Shown here: positions 7,489 through 14,903 of the stretch, in pieces
How the letters are laid out: each line of letters begins with the position of its first letter
How positions within the stretch are numbered: the first letter of the stretch is position 1
Origin: JBHGAV01 sp041946685
GTDB taxonomy: Bacteria > Acidobacteriota > Terriglobia > Bryobacterales > Bryobacteraceae
Direction of reading: 5' to 3'
Assembly: GCA_041946685.1 (NCBI GenBank)
Contig: JBHGAV010000055.1
Coordinates: 1 to 26,598, forward strand
DNA length: 26,598 nucleotides
Notes under the pieces: generated by a model
The model's database searches: none
The model's input: only the letters and a program-made list of their open reading frames with translations
What the model was told of the DNA's origin: nothing
Translations under genes and position numbers: made by a program

Positions 7489-7507
7489 CGGCTCGCCGCT
7501 GCTCGCT

Positions 7508-8803
7508 TCAGCGCAGGCGCGCCCTCAGGCTTCGCAGGCACTTGACCGCTTCGCTGGCCACACTCACATCGGAATCTCGAGTCAGCGTTTCCAGCAGAGG
7601 CTCGGCTTCCCTGCCGCCGCTGGCGGCCAGGACCTTGGCTAGACCGATCTTCTCGTCGCGGCTGCCCTTCTTGAGGGGCTGAAAAAGCGCTTGTGCCACG
7701 TCCCTGTCCCGGGCGGCTTCGATCAAGAGCGCCTGAGCGGCGTTTGCCCGCGCAGCCGAGTTGAGCGTGTTCACCAGGTACTGCAGGGGGCTGAACTCGG
7801 TCAACTCCAGCCTGCCGAGCATCACCAGGGCGAAGGCGAAGGACAGGCGCGCCAGATTGCTGCTCTCCTGCTGGTAACCTCGCTCCAACTCGGCCAGGTC
7901 CGAGGACGTTCGCAGACGGCCCAGGCCCTCGGCCGCCGCCGCGCGCAGTTCCGCATCGCGATCGCGCAGATAGCCGGCCAGGAGGCTGCGGTTGGAGGGA
8001 TCCGGGAGCATCGCGATGGAATAAAGCGCCGCACGCCGCACCCGCCGGCTCTTGGTGCGCGCCAGCACACCCTTCAGGTCCGGTAGAGCTTCCAGGTTGT
8101 AGAGCAGCCCGGCCGTCTCCACAGCGGTGACCTGCACGTTTTCATCCAGATCCCTGAGCAGGAAGGAGACCCTTGGGCCCGCGCTCCTGTCCCCGATCTT
8201 CTGCAGCGCGATCAGGCTCTCGTAGATGACTTTGGTGTCCTTGGAGCGAACCGCCTCCAACAGGTCGGGGACCGCTGCTCTCGCCCGCAGGATGCCCGCC
8301 GCGCGAGCCGCGTTGGCGCGGGCCTCCATCGACGATCCCGAGCGTGCCATGCGTCCGAGCGCCGACCCGACTTCCGGCCGCACCTCCACAAAAGGATCGA
8401 TTACCTGGTCGTTGGTCTCCGTGAACCGGGTCGTGACCACGTTTCCGGCTCGGCGCAAGGTCGCGCCGAGGCCGGTGGCGGCGTAACCCGGCAGGTAGAA
8501 GTTTACCAGTCCATCGGCCGCGCGGATTTGAATCTCGGGGTCGTTGTCCCGCGAGGCCTTCAGCAGAGGGTCCAGGCTGCGCTGTGTACCGATTTCGACC
8601 AACGCCTTTACCGCCTCGATTCGAACCTCCAGATCGGCGTCGGAAACCAGCTCAGCCAGCTTGGGGATCGCCTCCGACCCCTGGCGTGCCAGCATGCGAA
8701 CGGCCCTGCGGCGTTCCCGTGGGTCCTGGCTGGCGGGATCCTGGGCAGGCAGCAGGCAACTGACCAGGAGCGTGGCGATGCACAAAACCGCAACACGAGC
8801 CAT
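7508..8803 (-). CDS. Secreted HEAT-repeat protein, probable lipoprotein
   Basis: The 431-residue protein has an N-terminal signal with a plausible lipobox LVSC (C16), so lipid anchoring is likely; SPase I cleavage after LLPAQ is the alternative. The rest is a run of helical HEAT/PBS-lyase-like repeats, recognisable as D-A/VR-AA-AL-I-G units, for example SDADLEVRIEAVKALVEIG, DNDPEIQIRAADGL, DLDENVQVTAVETAGLL and DRDAELRAAAAEGLGRL. Such solenoids are protein-interaction scaffolds; no catalytic motif is visible. The ATG at 8803 is chosen because it begins the signal peptide. Starts further upstream run into mqnD. It lies 11 nt after the mqnD stop, so the two are probably co-transcribed, although it has no obvious role in menaquinone synthesis. 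Confidence 0.85.
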   Translation of the reverse strand: MARVAVLCIATLLVSCLLPAQDPASQDPRERRRAVRMLARQGSEAIPKLAELVSDADLEVRIEAVKALVEIGTQRSLDPLLKASRDNDPEIQIRAADGLVNFYLPGYAATGLGATLRRAGNVVTTRFTETNDQVIDPFVEVRPEVGSALGRMARSGSSMEARANAARAAGILRARAAVPDLLEAVRSKDTKVIYESLIALQKIGDRSAGPRVSFLLRDLDENVQVTAVETAGLLYNLEALPDLKGVLARTKSRRVRRAALYSIAMLPDPSNRSLLAGYLRDRDAELRAAAAEGLGRLRTSSDLAELERGYQQESSNLARLSFAFALVMLGRLELTEFSPLQYLVNTLNSAARANAAQALLIEAARDRDVAQALFQPLKKGSRDEKIGLAKVLAASGGREAEPLLETLTRDSDVSVASEAVKCLRSLRARLR

Positions 8804-8814
8804 ACACCCACAGT

Positions 8815-9660
8815 CTACCGGATAAACTCGACCTGAACCTTGCGTGCGATCAGCCCGGCGTCGTAACCCATATCCAGAAGCCTCTGGGCTGCCTGGGGCA
8901 CCAGGTCGCCGCAGTCCACAGTGTAGTGGTTCACATAGAGCCCGACAAACTTCTCGGCCAGCGCCGCATCCATCTCGCCCGCGAACTGGAGCGCGTACTC
9001 GAGCGCCTCGGCGGGATGATCGAGGGAGTACTGGATGCTGTCCCGCATCATCCGGCAGCACTCCTCGGCGGCCTCCGGGGACAGCGAACGCCGCAGCGCG
9101 TTGGCTCCGAGCGGCAGGGGCAGTCCGTGCGTCTGCTTCCACCAGCGGCCCAGGTCGGCCACCGCGTGGAACCCGCCGCTGCTGTAGGTGAGCTGCCCCT
9201 CGTGTATGACCAGGCCGGCGTCCACCGAGCGCTCCCGCACCGCATCCAGTATCTTGTCGAACGGAATGACGACGGCCCTTATGTCCGGCTCGAACAGCTT
9301 CAGGGCCAGGTAGGCCGTGGTCATCTTCCCGGGAACTCCGATCCGCTTGCCCTTCAGCTCGCCCGCCGTCATCGGGTGCATCGCCACCACGATTGGCCCG
9401 TAGCCGTCTCCGACGCTAGACCCGCTGGACATCAGCACGTACTTGTCGGCGACGTACGGATAGGCGTGGTAGGAGATCGCGGTGAGCTCGTAGGCGCCTT
9501 TGAGCGCCTTCCGGTTCAGCGTCTCGATGTCACTCAGCACATGCCGGAACTCGAGCAGCTCAGACCGTATCTTCCGCGTGGCGAGGCCGTAAAACATGAA
9601 TGCGTCGTCTGAATCGGGGCTGTGGGCGCAGACGATTTCTGTGGGACCGGAGGAGCTCAT
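8815..9660 (-). CDS. mqnD: 1,4-dihydroxy-6-naphthoate synthase (futalosine menaquinone pathway)
   Basis: This 281-residue protein belongs to the MqnA/MqnD periplasmic-binding-protein-like fold. The N-terminus AHSPDSDDAFMFYGLA corresponds to the family's substrate-loop start, and IHEGQLTY (residues 152-159) carries the histidine H153 conserved as catalytic in MqnD. MqnD converts cyclic dehypoxanthine futalosine to 1,4-dihydroxy-6-naphthoate; MqnA is the main alternative because the families are related, but IHEGQ favours MqnD. Other mqn genes are absent from the window. GGGGAGG lies about 10 nt before the ATG, and an extended -10-like TGTTATGAT (9686-9678) sits just upstream of it, so close that the leader would be very short. 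Confidence 0.82.
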   Translation of the reverse strand: MSSSGPTEIVCAHSPDSDDAFMFYGLATRKIRSELLEFRHVLSDIETLNRKALKGAYELTAISYHAYPYVADKYVLMSSGSSVGDGYGPIVVAMHPMTAGELKGKRIGVPGKMTTAYLALKLFEPDIRAVVIPFDKILDAVRERSVDAGLVIHEGQLTYSSGGFHAVADLGRWWKQTHGLPLPLGANALRRSLSPEAAEECCRMMRDSIQYSLDHPAEALEYALQFAGEMDAALAEKFVGLYVNHYTVDCGDLVPQAAQRLLDMGYDAGLIARKVQVEFIR

Positions 9661-9878
9661 ATGCGAGAAACCTCCCCATCATAACAGACGGCCCGCGTGA
9701 TGCGGCCCGGCGCGCTGGTGTAAACTGAATAGTCAAGACCGGGAGGTGGGTCTTCTCGAGTAGCGGCACCCGGCTTACGCAGCTCTCTCCGGTTGGGCTG
9801 CCCAACTGGGGGAGGGAGATTGCGTCCTTTCTGGCCGGCGCGCTCTTCCCGGACGACTGCCGGCTCTGCGGCCAGCCC

Positions 9879-10592
9879 TTGAGAGACCTTTCCCGCGTCC
9901 CTGTGTGCGGCGCGTGTCTGAAAGCGCCGGTCCCGTTGGCTGCGGACTACTTCTGCTCCACCTGCCGCACGCCGTTCGTCAATGCCTTTCCGCTGGACGC
10001 CTCCGGCCGTTGCGCACTCTGCCGGCTCAACGTGCAGGGCTTCGACGCCGCCTATTCGTTCGGGGCGTACCAGGGAGCTCTGCGCGAGTTGATTCACCTG
10101 CTGAAGTACGGGCGCATCCGCACGCTCAGCCGGCCGTTGGGCAACCTGCTCGCGGCGGCGTTCCCGCGCGAGGAACGTTTTGACGCCATCGTCCCCATGC
10201 CCCTGCACTGGCGGCGGCACTGGCGCCGCGGCTTCAACCAGTCGGCTCTTTTGGCCGCAGAATTGGGCGACCGCTTCGGCTTGCCGGTGATCAAGGCCGT
10301 GCGCCGGTCGTGCCCCACGGCGCCTCAGGCTGGACTCACCAATGCCAAGAGGCGCGCCAACGTGGCCGGCGCATTCTCGTTGTCCCGCCGGGCGTCCGTC
10401 GCGGGGCTGCGCCTTCTCCTGGTGGACGACGTGATGACCACCGGCGCGACGGCTAGCGCGTGCTCCCGGGCGCTGAAGAGCGGAGGAGCCACCTACGTTG
10501 CCTTCCTCGCCCTGGCCCGGGCCGACCGGAGGTTCGCGCCGGGCTCGCTGACCCGCCGATACTACGGCGCCGATACGGAGGCGGATTCATGA
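9879..10592 (+). CDS. ComF-family phosphoribosyltransferase-like protein; true start probably further upstream
   Basis: ComF proteins combine an N-terminal zinc finger with a phosphoribosyltransferase-like domain and are linked to DNA uptake in transformable bacteria. The PRPP-loop LLLVDDVMTTGAT is at about residues 179-191, with the typical MPLHWRRHWRRGFNQS segment at 107-122. Cysteine pairs CGAC, CSTC and CALC are present. The first canonical start is TTG at 9879. However, the same frame stays open back to 9729 and encodes FLAGALFPDDCRLCGQPL immediately before it, which matches the usual ComF N-terminus and supplies the first zinc-finger CxxC. No ATG, GTG or TTG occurs in that frame between 9729 and 9879. 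GGGGGAGGGAG (9808-9818) abuts an in-frame ATT (9819) and precedes a CTG (9831), so a rare start codon is likely. The stop overlaps the HNH start (ATGA). Confidence 0.85.
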   Translation: MRDLSRVPVCGACLKAPVPLAADYFCSTCRTPFVNAFPLDASGRCALCRLNVQGFDAAYSFGAYQGALRELIHLLKYGRIRTLSRPLGNLLAAAFPREERFDAIVPMPLHWRRHWRRGFNQSALLAAELGDRFGLPVIKAVRRSCPTAPQAGLTNAKRRANVAGAFSLSRRASVAGLRLLLVDDVMTTGATASACSRALKSGGATYVAFLALARADRRFAPGSLTRRYYGADTEADS

Positions 10593-11116
10593 ACAGCCTG
10601 GACCGGCTCCATAGGCCCGTGCTTGTCCTGAACGCCAGTTACGAGCCGATCAACATCTGCGCCGCCCGCCGGGCCATTGTCTTGGTGCTCAAAGGCGTGG
10701 CGACGGCTGAAGAGCAATCTCACATCACGGTGCGTTCGGCTGTACAGTCGGTCCGATTGCCCTCGGTCATCCGACTGCTCGGCTACCGGCGCATCCCGCA
10801 CCAGACGCGCGCGCTATCGCGCAAGAACATTCTCATGCGCGACCGTTTCACTTGCCAGTACTGCCTGCGGGCGCTGCCATCGTCGGAGCTTACGCTGGAT
10901 CACGTGGTTCCCCGTTCCCGCTCCGGGGCGAGCGCTTGGGAGAACCTGGTCGCGTGCTGCCACGATTGTAACAACCGGAAGGGCAGCCGAACGCCCGAAG
11001 AGGCTGGAATGCGTCTCAGCCGGCAGCCCAGACCCTTCAGCCTGCACACCAGCCGGCACTTGATGAGGTTGCTCGGCAAGAGCGACGAGCAGTGGAAGAA
11101 GTACCTTTTCTACTGA
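10589..11116 (+). CDS. HNH endonuclease domain protein
   Basis: The 175-residue product has an HNH nuclease fold: a first CxxC (C89, C92 in TCQYC), the catalytic LDHVVPRSRSG (DH at 104-105), N119 in AWENL, a second CxxC (C124, C127 in CCHDC) and the trailing NNRKG. The cysteine pairs bind structural zinc, and the DH/N residues bind the catalytic metal. The N-terminal 80 residues (VLVLNASYEPINICAARRA) form a conserved domain found in many stand-alone bacterial HNH proteins of unknown biological role. GGAG lies upstream of the ATG at 10589, and the 4-nt overlap with comF implies translational coupling. This suggests, but does not show, a link to DNA processing. Its 3' end overlaps the infC stop by 7 nt. 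Confidence 0.88.
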   Translation: MNSLDRLHRPVLVLNASYEPINICAARRAIVLVLKGVATAEEQSHITVRSAVQSVRLPSVIRLLGYRRIPHQTRALSRKNILMRDRFTCQYCLRALPSSELTLDHVVPRSRSGASAWENLVACCHDCNNRKGSRTPEEAGMRLSRQPRPFSLHTSRHLMRLLGKSDEQWKKYLFY

Positions 11117-11739
11117 GCCGGCTCGAGAGGCGATCCCGCGGGAGCAGGGCCCGCCGGGGGTGAGGGCTTCTCCTCTTTCGGCTTCTCTTTCTTGACGGCC
11201 ACCTTTACCGGACTGATGAGGACGTGCGCGAACCGGCCTTCCAGACGCGGCTGACCCTCGACGGTTCCGTAAGCGGCGAGATCCTCCACAAACCGCAGCA
11301 GAAGCTTTTTGCCCAGGTCTACGTGTGCGATCTCGCGGCCGCGGAACTGTACCATCGCCTTCACGCGGTTCCCGTCCTTCAGGAACCGGATGGCGTGGTT
11401 CTTCTTGAAGTCATAGTCGTGGTCGTCGGTGTTGGGCCGGAACTTGAGCTCCTTCACCTGTATGACGTGTTGCTTCTTCTTGGCCTCGTGCTGCTTCTTC
11501 TTCTGCTCGTATTGCCACTGGCCGTAGTCCATGGCTTTGGCCACGGGAGGCTCCGCCGTGGGCGAGACCAGAATCAGATCCAGGCCCAGTTCCTGGGCCT
11601 TTCGAACAGCGGCCGGTGTGGGCATGACCTCGACCGTCCCGTCAGGGAAGATCGCTCTCACCTCCCTGGCGCGGATCGCTTCGTTGACGTTCTCTCGGAT
11701 TCTCGGCCGGCGGGGCGAATAGTGTCCTCGTGGAAACAT
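11110..11739 (-). CDS. infC: Translation initiation factor IF-3
   Basis: The 209-residue protein has the IF-3 N-terminal domain (RENVNEAIRAREVRAI and ELGLDLILVSPTAEPPVAKAMDYG), the lysine-rich linker and the C-terminal domain (RFLKDGNRVKAMVQFRGREIAH). A proline/lysine-rich tail of about 25 residues extends beyond the usual end. IF-3 acts on the 30S subunit to promote fidelity of start selection. The ATG at 11739 has AAGGA 11 nt upstream; the AUU start found in many infC genes is not used. The usual partners rpmI and rplT do not follow. Instead the gene ends against the convergent HNH gene. Upstream it is divergent from dnaA across a 437-bp spacer. No clear promoter was recognised on the minus strand. 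Confidence 0.95.
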   Translation of the reverse strand: MFPRGHYSPRRPRIRENVNEAIRAREVRAIFPDGTVEVMPTPAAVRKAQELGLDLILVSPTAEPPVAKAMDYGQWQYEQKKKQHEAKKKQHVIQVKELKFRPNTDDHDYDFKKNHAIRFLKDGNRVKAMVQFRGREIAHVDLGKKLLLRFVEDLAAYGTVEGQPRLEGRFAHVLISPVKVAVKKEKPKEEKPSPPAGPAPAGSPLEPAQ

Positions 11740-12176
11740 TAAGTAGCAAGTCCTTCAGACGGGAATCTGGTGCGTTCCATGTTTCCCTATCAAAACACAA
11801 ATCCGTGCCGGTTTCCAGGGGGATCGCCGCCTTTCCGGCGAAGCATCGGGCTGGGCTGTCCGGATCGCAGTACGGTCTCACTGAACAATGGGCGCCACTC
11901 TTGTTTTCGTGCGCCCCGCGCCGGATGACAGGATGGTACCGTCGTGTTTTATTTCGCCGCTAGTCATTGATTTGAAACGGAAAATAAAACGCAAAACCGA
12001 AGGCTCTCGGCGGCTGTCTTTTGTGCTAGACTGTTTTGCGTTCGGCCTTACCGGGCCGTTCCGGCGGTTCGATTCAGCCTCGATTCCAAACAGAATCGGT
12101 GATGTGATTACTGAGTTTTCCTCAGGGTGTTCAAAACCTGTGGAAAACCAGGAGTAGGGGTGTCTGTGCACGTAGT
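11740..12176. other. infC-dnaA intergenic region, candidate origin/dnaA control region
   Basis: This 437-bp non-coding stretch separates divergent infC and dnaA. It contains an AT-rich core (about 11944-11998) with GTTTTATTT (11946-11954) inverted as AAATAAAAC (11982-11990), and AACGCAAAAC (11988-11997) inverted as GTTTTGCGTT (12033-12042). The two inverted repeats share three bases, so their stem-loops exclude each other. Near dnaA lies a cluster of DnaA-box-like sites. A possible extended -10 for dnaA, TGCTAGACT, is at 12024-12032. Position beside dnaA plus AT-rich DNA and DnaA boxes fits an origin or dnaA autoregulation, but only one box matches consensus, so the origin assignment is tentative. 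Confidence 0.45.
12116..12147. promoter_or_regulatory. Cluster of three DnaA-box-like 9-mers before dnaA
   Basis: TGTGGAAAA (12139-12147, reverse of TTTTCCACA) fits the relaxed DnaA-box consensus TTWTNCACA. TGTTCAAAA (12128-12136) is the same orientation with one mismatch. The two form directly abutting 11-bp repeats (TGTTCAAAACC and TGTGGAAAACC), one helical turn apart. TTTTCCTCA (12116-12124) is a forward box with one mismatch. They lie about 30-60 bp before the dnaA ATG. Confidence 0.5.
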
Positions 12177-13502
12177 ATGAACCTCTGGGAACAGATTAAG
12201 ACTCACCTATCTCCAAAACTCAGTGGAGAGAGCTACCAGAACTGGTTTGCTGAAACCAGTTTCCGGGGGGTCGAGAACCAGACCCTTTATGTGGGCGTGC
12301 CAAATGAAGCTACGCGCGCCTGGATGGAGGAGGAATACGCTGATCTTGTCGCTTCGGCAATCCGCTCGCTGGCGCTGCCCATAAAGACCACGGTGTATGA
12401 GCTTGGCCCTGCCAGCCGGGACGCAAGCCACCATGCTGTGCAGCCTGCAGGCAACAACGGTGCGGAACTGGTAGCGAATGCCCCTTCACCCTTGTTGAAT
12501 CCCAAGTTCACTTTCGACAGCTTTGTCGTGGGCTCCTGTAACCAGTTCGCCCATGCTGCGGCGAAGGCTGTCGCCACACAGCCATCGCGTAGCTATAACC
12601 CGCTCTTCATCTACGGCGGAGTGGGTATGGGCAAGACGCATCTGATGCATGCCATGGGACGTGCGCTCCTTGAGAGCTTCCCGGCACTGCGCGTGGTCTA
12701 CACCTCCGGCGAGCGTTTCATGAACGAGTTGATTCAGTGCATCAGCCAGCAGCGGATGCCTCAGTTTCATCAGCGCTACCGTAATGCTGATGTGCTGCTC
12801 ATCGACGATATTCAGATCTTGGGAGGCAAGGAGAGGACTCAAGAGGAGTTCTTCCATACCTTCAACGAGCTCTACGATCACCAGAAGCAGATCGTGGTCT
12901 CAAGCGACACTTCACCCAAAGAGATCCCCGGCCTAGTGGAGAGGCTTCGGTCCCGCTTCGAATGGGGCCTCATGGTCGACATGCAGCCGCCGGATCTTGA
13001 GACCAAGATGGCAATCCTCGATAAGAAAGCGGAGGCTGAGGGAGTCCGCCTCCCTGAGGATGTCCGGATCTTCATTGCAACCAAGACAAAGTCGAACGTC
13101 CGTGAGCTTGAAGGCGCACTGGTGAAGCTCATTGCCTACTCCTCTGTGACACAAAGCCCAATCAGCCTATCGATGGCTCAGCACTGCTTGAAGCACCTGT
13201 CGTCTTTCCAGGAGCGCAAGATCACCATAGAAGCAGTGCAGCGAGTGACTGCGGAGCACTATAAGCTTCAGGTGAGTCAGTTGAAGCAGAAGTGCAATGC
13301 CAGGCACATTGCCGAGCCCCGCCAAGTTGCAATGTATCTGGCCAAGGAGCTCACTGGGGCATCCCTGCCCGAGATTGGCCGCGCCTTCGGCGGGAAGCAT
13401 CACACCACGGTATTGCACTCTATCCAGAAGATCGAGCGAATGCGCCAGCAGAAACCAGACATCAACAGAGCCATCCACAAGCTAATCGACTCAATCAGTT
13501 GA
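12177..13502 (+). CDS. dnaA: Chromosomal replication initiator protein DnaA
   Basis: This 441-residue protein has all DnaA domains. Domain I (about 1-75) is the helicase-interaction module starting MNLWEQI, and is followed by a short variable domain II (about 76-105). The AAA+ domain has Walker A GGVGMGKT (147-154) and Walker B LLIDD (207-211). Domain IV binds DnaA boxes and contains the signature region AFGGKHHTTVLHS (403-415). The common GRDHTTV is here GKHHTTV, with H408 in place of the usual aspartate that takes part in box recognition. DnaA unwinds the origin in ATP-bound form. The ATG at 12177 has no close ribosome-binding site; GGAG lies more than 20 nt upstream. Codon use looks less GC-rich than in flanking genes. 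It is divergent from infC and followed by dnaN. Confidence 0.97.
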   Translation: MNLWEQIKTHLSPKLSGESYQNWFAETSFRGVENQTLYVGVPNEATRAWMEEEYADLVASAIRSLALPIKTTVYELGPASRDASHHAVQPAGNNGAELVANAPSPLLNPKFTFDSFVVGSCNQFAHAAAKAVATQPSRSYNPLFIYGGVGMGKTHLMHAMGRALLESFPALRVVYTSGERFMNELIQCISQQRMPQFHQRYRNADVLLIDDIQILGGKERTQEEFFHTFNELYDHQKQIVVSSDTSPKEIPGLVERLRSRFEWGLMVDMQPPDLETKMAILDKKAEAEGVRLPEDVRIFIATKTKSNVRELEGALVKLIAYSSVTQSPISLSMAQHCLKHLSSFQERKITIEAVQRVTAEHYKLQVSQLKQKCNARHIAEPRQVAMYLAKELTGASLPEIGRAFGGKHHTTVLHSIQKIERMRQQKPDINRAIHKLIDSIS

Positions 13503-13738
13503 ACTTCTCACTGATTCCCACATGGCTCTACAATCACCCTTCTGCAAACCGGTGAAAGCCGACCTGCCTCCGTGGCACAAGGCAGCGCGCGAGCACAGGA
13601 TCCACACGGAAGCGAGACAAGAAGGACTTTGGTTTTGTATAATTTAGAGGGAATTCTACATTTCAACAGCCCCTATGAAGACGGTTCTTATTTTGATCTT
13701 CTTTTGAGAAGCAGGATTAGTCTTGGAGAACGGTTCCA
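13503..13738 (+). other. dnaA-dnaN spacer with AT-rich segment, alternative origin site
   Basis: No gene is seen in these 236 bp. The first half holds a 6-bp stem CTGCCT/AGGCAG (13564-13569 and 13580-13585) without a U-run, and GGATCCACA (13598-13606), a DnaA-box-like site with two mismatches. The second half (about 13626-13720) is clearly AT-rich for this genome and contains the dnaN promoter and leader. A dnaA-dnaN spacer is a common origin position, so this stretch competes with the infC-dnaA spacer for that role. Confidence 0.4.
13614..13643 (+). promoter_or_regulatory. dnaN promoter
   Basis: A consensus -10 TATAAT is at 13638-13643, with a partial -35 GAGACA at 13614-13619 (18-bp spacer). 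Transcription would begin near 13650, giving a leader of about 90 nt before the dnaN ATG. It allows dnaN-gyrB transcription independent of dnaA. Confidence 0.6.
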
Positions 13739-14854
13739 ATGGAATTCACGGTTAGCAAGGCTGAGTTGGTCCGCGAGCTGAATCTCTCTCAGGGTGTTGT
13801 GGAGAAGAAGACTACGATTCCAATCCTCTCGAATGTGCTCTTGGAGGCGGAAGGGGATCGTGTGGTGCTGACGGCGACGGATTTGGAGCTGGGGATTCGC
13901 TGCTCATGCCCTGCCCGTGTGAAGAAGGGCGGGGCTGGAACAATTCCTGCGCGGCGTCTGCTGGAGTACGTGCGGTTGTTGCCGGACGCCGATGTGAACG
14001 TCAAGTTTCTTGAGAACCAATGGGCTAGTTTGGTGTGCGGAAGATCCCGCACCCGAATTGCTGGCATGTCGCGCGAGAGTTTTCCAGAGTTGCCGGCTAT
14101 GCCGACCGTGCTGGCCGAGTTGCCCGTTGCCGTGCTGTCTGATCTGATTGTGCGAACGGTTTTTGCGATCTCCACGGAGGAGTCGCGCTTCAGTCTGAAC
14201 GGTGCTCTGCTGGCCGTGAAGGAGCGTGGTCTGGCAATGGTGGCCACGGATGGGCACCGGCTAGCATACGTGGAAACCAAGCAAGATCTGCCCGGGATCC
14301 ATAGCTCATACCGTGCTCTGGTACCCCGCAAGGCTATGGGGGAGATCCTGAAGTTGGCGCAAGACTCTCCCGCTGATTCGGCCGTGAGTCTGGCTGGTGA
14401 TGAGAACCACCTTTTCTTCCAGTTCGGGGAGAGGCTGCTGATCAGCCGCAAGTTGACAGGGAACTTCCCGGATTACGAGCGAGTGCTCCCCAAGGAGCAT
14501 CCGCAGACGGTGATATTGGAGCGTGAGGAGATACGGGCAGCTGTGGAAAGAGTCTCACAGTTCGCCGACGAGCGCTCGCATGCCATCCGGCTCCAGGTTT
14601 GTCCTGCTGAGCTTAAGGTTCACTCCTCCGTGTCCGAGACCGGGGAAAGTGAGGAGAGCATTCCCACTTCCTACGATGGCCCCACCGTGGAAGTGGGTTT
14701 CAACGCGCAGTACCTGCTTGACTTCCTCCGTGCTGCCTCCGGGCCGCAGGTTTCGCTCCACTTCAAGGACCCTCAAAGTGCCGGTGAATGGCGGCCGGCT
14801 GGCGAAGGAGAGGTGTACGAGTATCGCTACGTTGTGATGCCGATGCGCATCTGA
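13739..14854 (+). CDS. dnaN: DNA polymerase III beta subunit (sliding clamp)
   Basis: The 371-residue protein has normal clamp length and its three repeated subdomains. Recognisable segments are the N-terminal TTIPILSNVLLEA, LTATDLELGIRC, the central SRFSLNGALLAV and VATDGHRLAYVE, the GNFPDYERVLP linker, and the conserved C-terminus YRYVVMPMRI. The dimeric ring encircles DNA and tethers replicative and repair polymerases through its C-terminal hydrophobic pocket. GGAGA lies about 10 nt before the ATG. It follows dnaA by 236 bp and has its own consensus -10. gyrB follows after 49 bp, with no recF between them. Confidence 0.97.
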   Translation: MEFTVSKAELVRELNLSQGVVEKKTTIPILSNVLLEAEGDRVVLTATDLELGIRCSCPARVKKGGAGTIPARRLLEYVRLLPDADVNVKFLENQWASLVCGRSRTRIAGMSRESFPELPAMPTVLAELPVAVLSDLIVRTVFAISTEESRFSLNGALLAVKERGLAMVATDGHRLAYVETKQDLPGIHSSYRALVPRKAMGEILKLAQDSPADSAVSLAGDENHLFFQFGERLLISRKLTGNFPDYERVLPKEHPQTVILEREEIRAAVERVSQFADERSHAIRLQVCPAELKVHSSVSETGESEESIPTSYDGPTVEVGFNAQYLLDFLRAASGPQVSLHFKDPQSAGEWRPAGEGEVYEYRYVVMPMRI

Positions 14855-14903
14855 GATCGGCTTGCGAGGAGCCGGACTCCTTGCGTCAAGAGGCGTTTCT
14901 GCT

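Noticed and set aside
8804..9142. Extended N-terminus for the HEAT-repeat protein
   Set aside because: It would overlap mqnD in another frame, and a proper signal peptide begins at 8803.
13564..13585. Intrinsic terminator of dnaA
   Set aside because: The CTGCCT/AGGCAG stem is short, has a 10-nt loop and no U-run.
14862..14903. TTG start giving GyrB 14 extra residues
   Set aside because: The ATG at 14904 has a ribosome-binding site and gives the expected N-terminus; the extra residues look unlike GyrB.
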